Shown here: one piece after another, positions 5,239 to 5,979 of the stretch
Numbering within the stretch: position 1 is the stretch's first letter
Layout of the letters: the number at the start of each line of letters is the position of its first letter
Origin: an uncultured Oscillospiraceae bacterium
Lineage (GTDB): Bacteria; Bacillota_A; Clostridia; Oscillospirales; Oscillospiraceae
Assembly (NCBI GenBank): GCA_934561335.1
Contig: CAKTGD010000101.1
Location: forward strand, 1 to 5,979
DNA length: 5,979 bases
Direction of reading: 5' to 3'
Made by a program: the position numbers and the translations under genes
The notes under the pieces: generated by a model
Told to the model about the DNA's origin: nothing
Seen by the model: only the letters and a program-made list of their open reading frames with translations
Databases searched by the model: none

Positions 5239-5979
5239 TTACTCCAGAATGATGTAGTTTTCCGCTTGCTCTGTTACATATCCCACGGCGGCGGCAGCGG
5301 GAATGGTGTCCCGCAGCTCCCGCAGGCAGGTCTCCGCGTCCTCCTCCGCCACGGCCATGAGAAGGCCGCCGCTGGTCTGGGGATCGTACAGCAGATCCTG
5401 CATGGTGCGGCTGACGCTGCCGCGGACGGTGACGCCTGATTCGGCGTATTCCCGGTTGCGGTAAGCGCCGGCGGGGAGGAACCCCATGTCCGCCAGCTCC
5501 CACGCCTCCGGATGATAAGGCACGTCCGCCGTGCGGATATGGACGGTGCAGCCGCTGCCCTGCGCCATCTCGAAGCTGTGGCCCAGCAGGGCGAAGCCTG
5601 TCACATCGGTGCAGCTGTGAACGCGGTATTTTACCATGATATCCCGCGCCGCCTTATTCAGAGTGGCCATCTGGCGGTAGATGCGGTCCATCACCGCGCT
5701 GTCCGCCAACCCCGCCTTGGCGGCGGTGGTCAATACGCCCACGCCCAGCGGCTTTGTCAGCAGCAGCACATCGCCGGGCCGGGCACCGCTGTTGGTCAGG
5801 ATCTTCTTCGGGTGGACGAAGCCGGACACCGCCAGTCCGTAAATAGGCTCCGCGCCGTGGATGGTGTGGCCGCCGGTGATGATGGCCCCGGCCTCGTATG
5901 CCTTGTCGTAACTGCCTCGCAGCAGCTCCTGCACCATTTCCCGGGTCATGGACTCCGGCAGGCACAGGATGTTCAGCGC
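5239..5979 (-). CDS. selD: Selenide, water dikinase (selenophosphate synthase), C-terminal part
   Basis: SelD uses ATP to turn selenide into selenophosphate, the selenium donor for selenocysteine and 2-selenouridine in tRNA. The frame is open to the right edge, so only the last 246 residues of an expected roughly 340-350 are visible. The ATG at 5949 is internal, because conserved sequence (ALNILCLPE) continues upstream of it. Visible family motifs, numbered from the edge, are ITGGHTIHGAEPIYGLAVSG (34-53), ILTNSGARPGDVLLLTKPLG (60-79), the SCTDVTGFALLGH segment (122-134) and LLYDPQTSGGLL (196-207). The order is that of the AIR-synthase-like N- and C-terminal domains. The N-terminal glycine-rich loop with the catalytic Cys or Sec is outside the window, so it cannot be told which this enzyme carries. 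The region appears more GC-rich than the sigma gene or the B3/B4 gene. It ends at TAA 5241-5239, facing the shared terminator, so no gene follows it in its own transcript. Confidence 0.96.
   Translation of the reverse strand, partial: ALNILCLPESMTREMVQELLRGSYDKAYEAGAIITGGHTIHGAEPIYGLAVSGFVHPKKILTNSGARPGDVLLLTKPLGVGVLTTAAKAGLADSAVMDRIYRQMATLNKAARDIMVKYRVHSCTDVTGFALLGHSFEMAQGSGCTVHIRTADVPYHPEAWELADMGFLPAGAYRNREYAESGVTVRGSVSRTMQDLLYDPQTSGGLLMAVAEEDAETCLRELRDTIPAAAAVGYVTEQAENYIILE

Overview
The window looks like ordinary chromosomal DNA of a Gram-positive Clostridia-type bacterium of moderately high GC. The evidence is a sigma factor closely resembling Bacillus SigH (sigma-30), strong GGGAGG-type ribosome binding sites, GTG and TTG starts with good Shine-Dalgarno spacing, and housekeeping proteins of Firmicutes type. 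An Oscillospirales-like origin is plausible but is inferred from composition and gene content only. I see no mobile element, CRISPR array, rRNA or tRNA.

Layout. On the minus strand a compact operon runs from about 4323 down to the left edge: ruvC, ruvA, ruvB, glmM, a sigH-like sigma factor gene, and the first bases of a further gene that leaves the window at position 1. Gaps are very tight from ruvC to glmM (1-nt overlap, then 13 and 15 nt). A 71-nt AT-rich gap then precedes the sigma gene. It holds a full-consensus promoter and an operator-like palindrome, so the sigma gene can be transcribed separately. Divergent from ruvC, on the plus strand, is a solo B3/B4-domain protein (4472-5185) with its own extended -10 promoter. 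It converges on selD (minus strand, cut by the right edge), and a perfect 15-bp hairpin between the two stops looks like a shared terminator.

How the genes work together. RuvA, RuvB and RuvC form the Holliday-junction branch-migration and resolution machine. GlmM makes glucosamine-1-phosphate for peptidoglycan precursors. The SigH-like protein would direct RNA polymerase to transition-phase or sporulation-type promoters. The B3/B4 protein resembles the editing domain of phenylalanyl-tRNA synthetase beta and may act on tRNA or amino acids. SelD makes selenophosphate, so the cell probably uses selenium. I see no clearly new biological system. The points most worth a second look are the sigma gene's apparently leaderless promoter, the Fur-box-like dyad above it, the ruvCAB-glmM-sigH linkage, and the solo B3/B4 protein.
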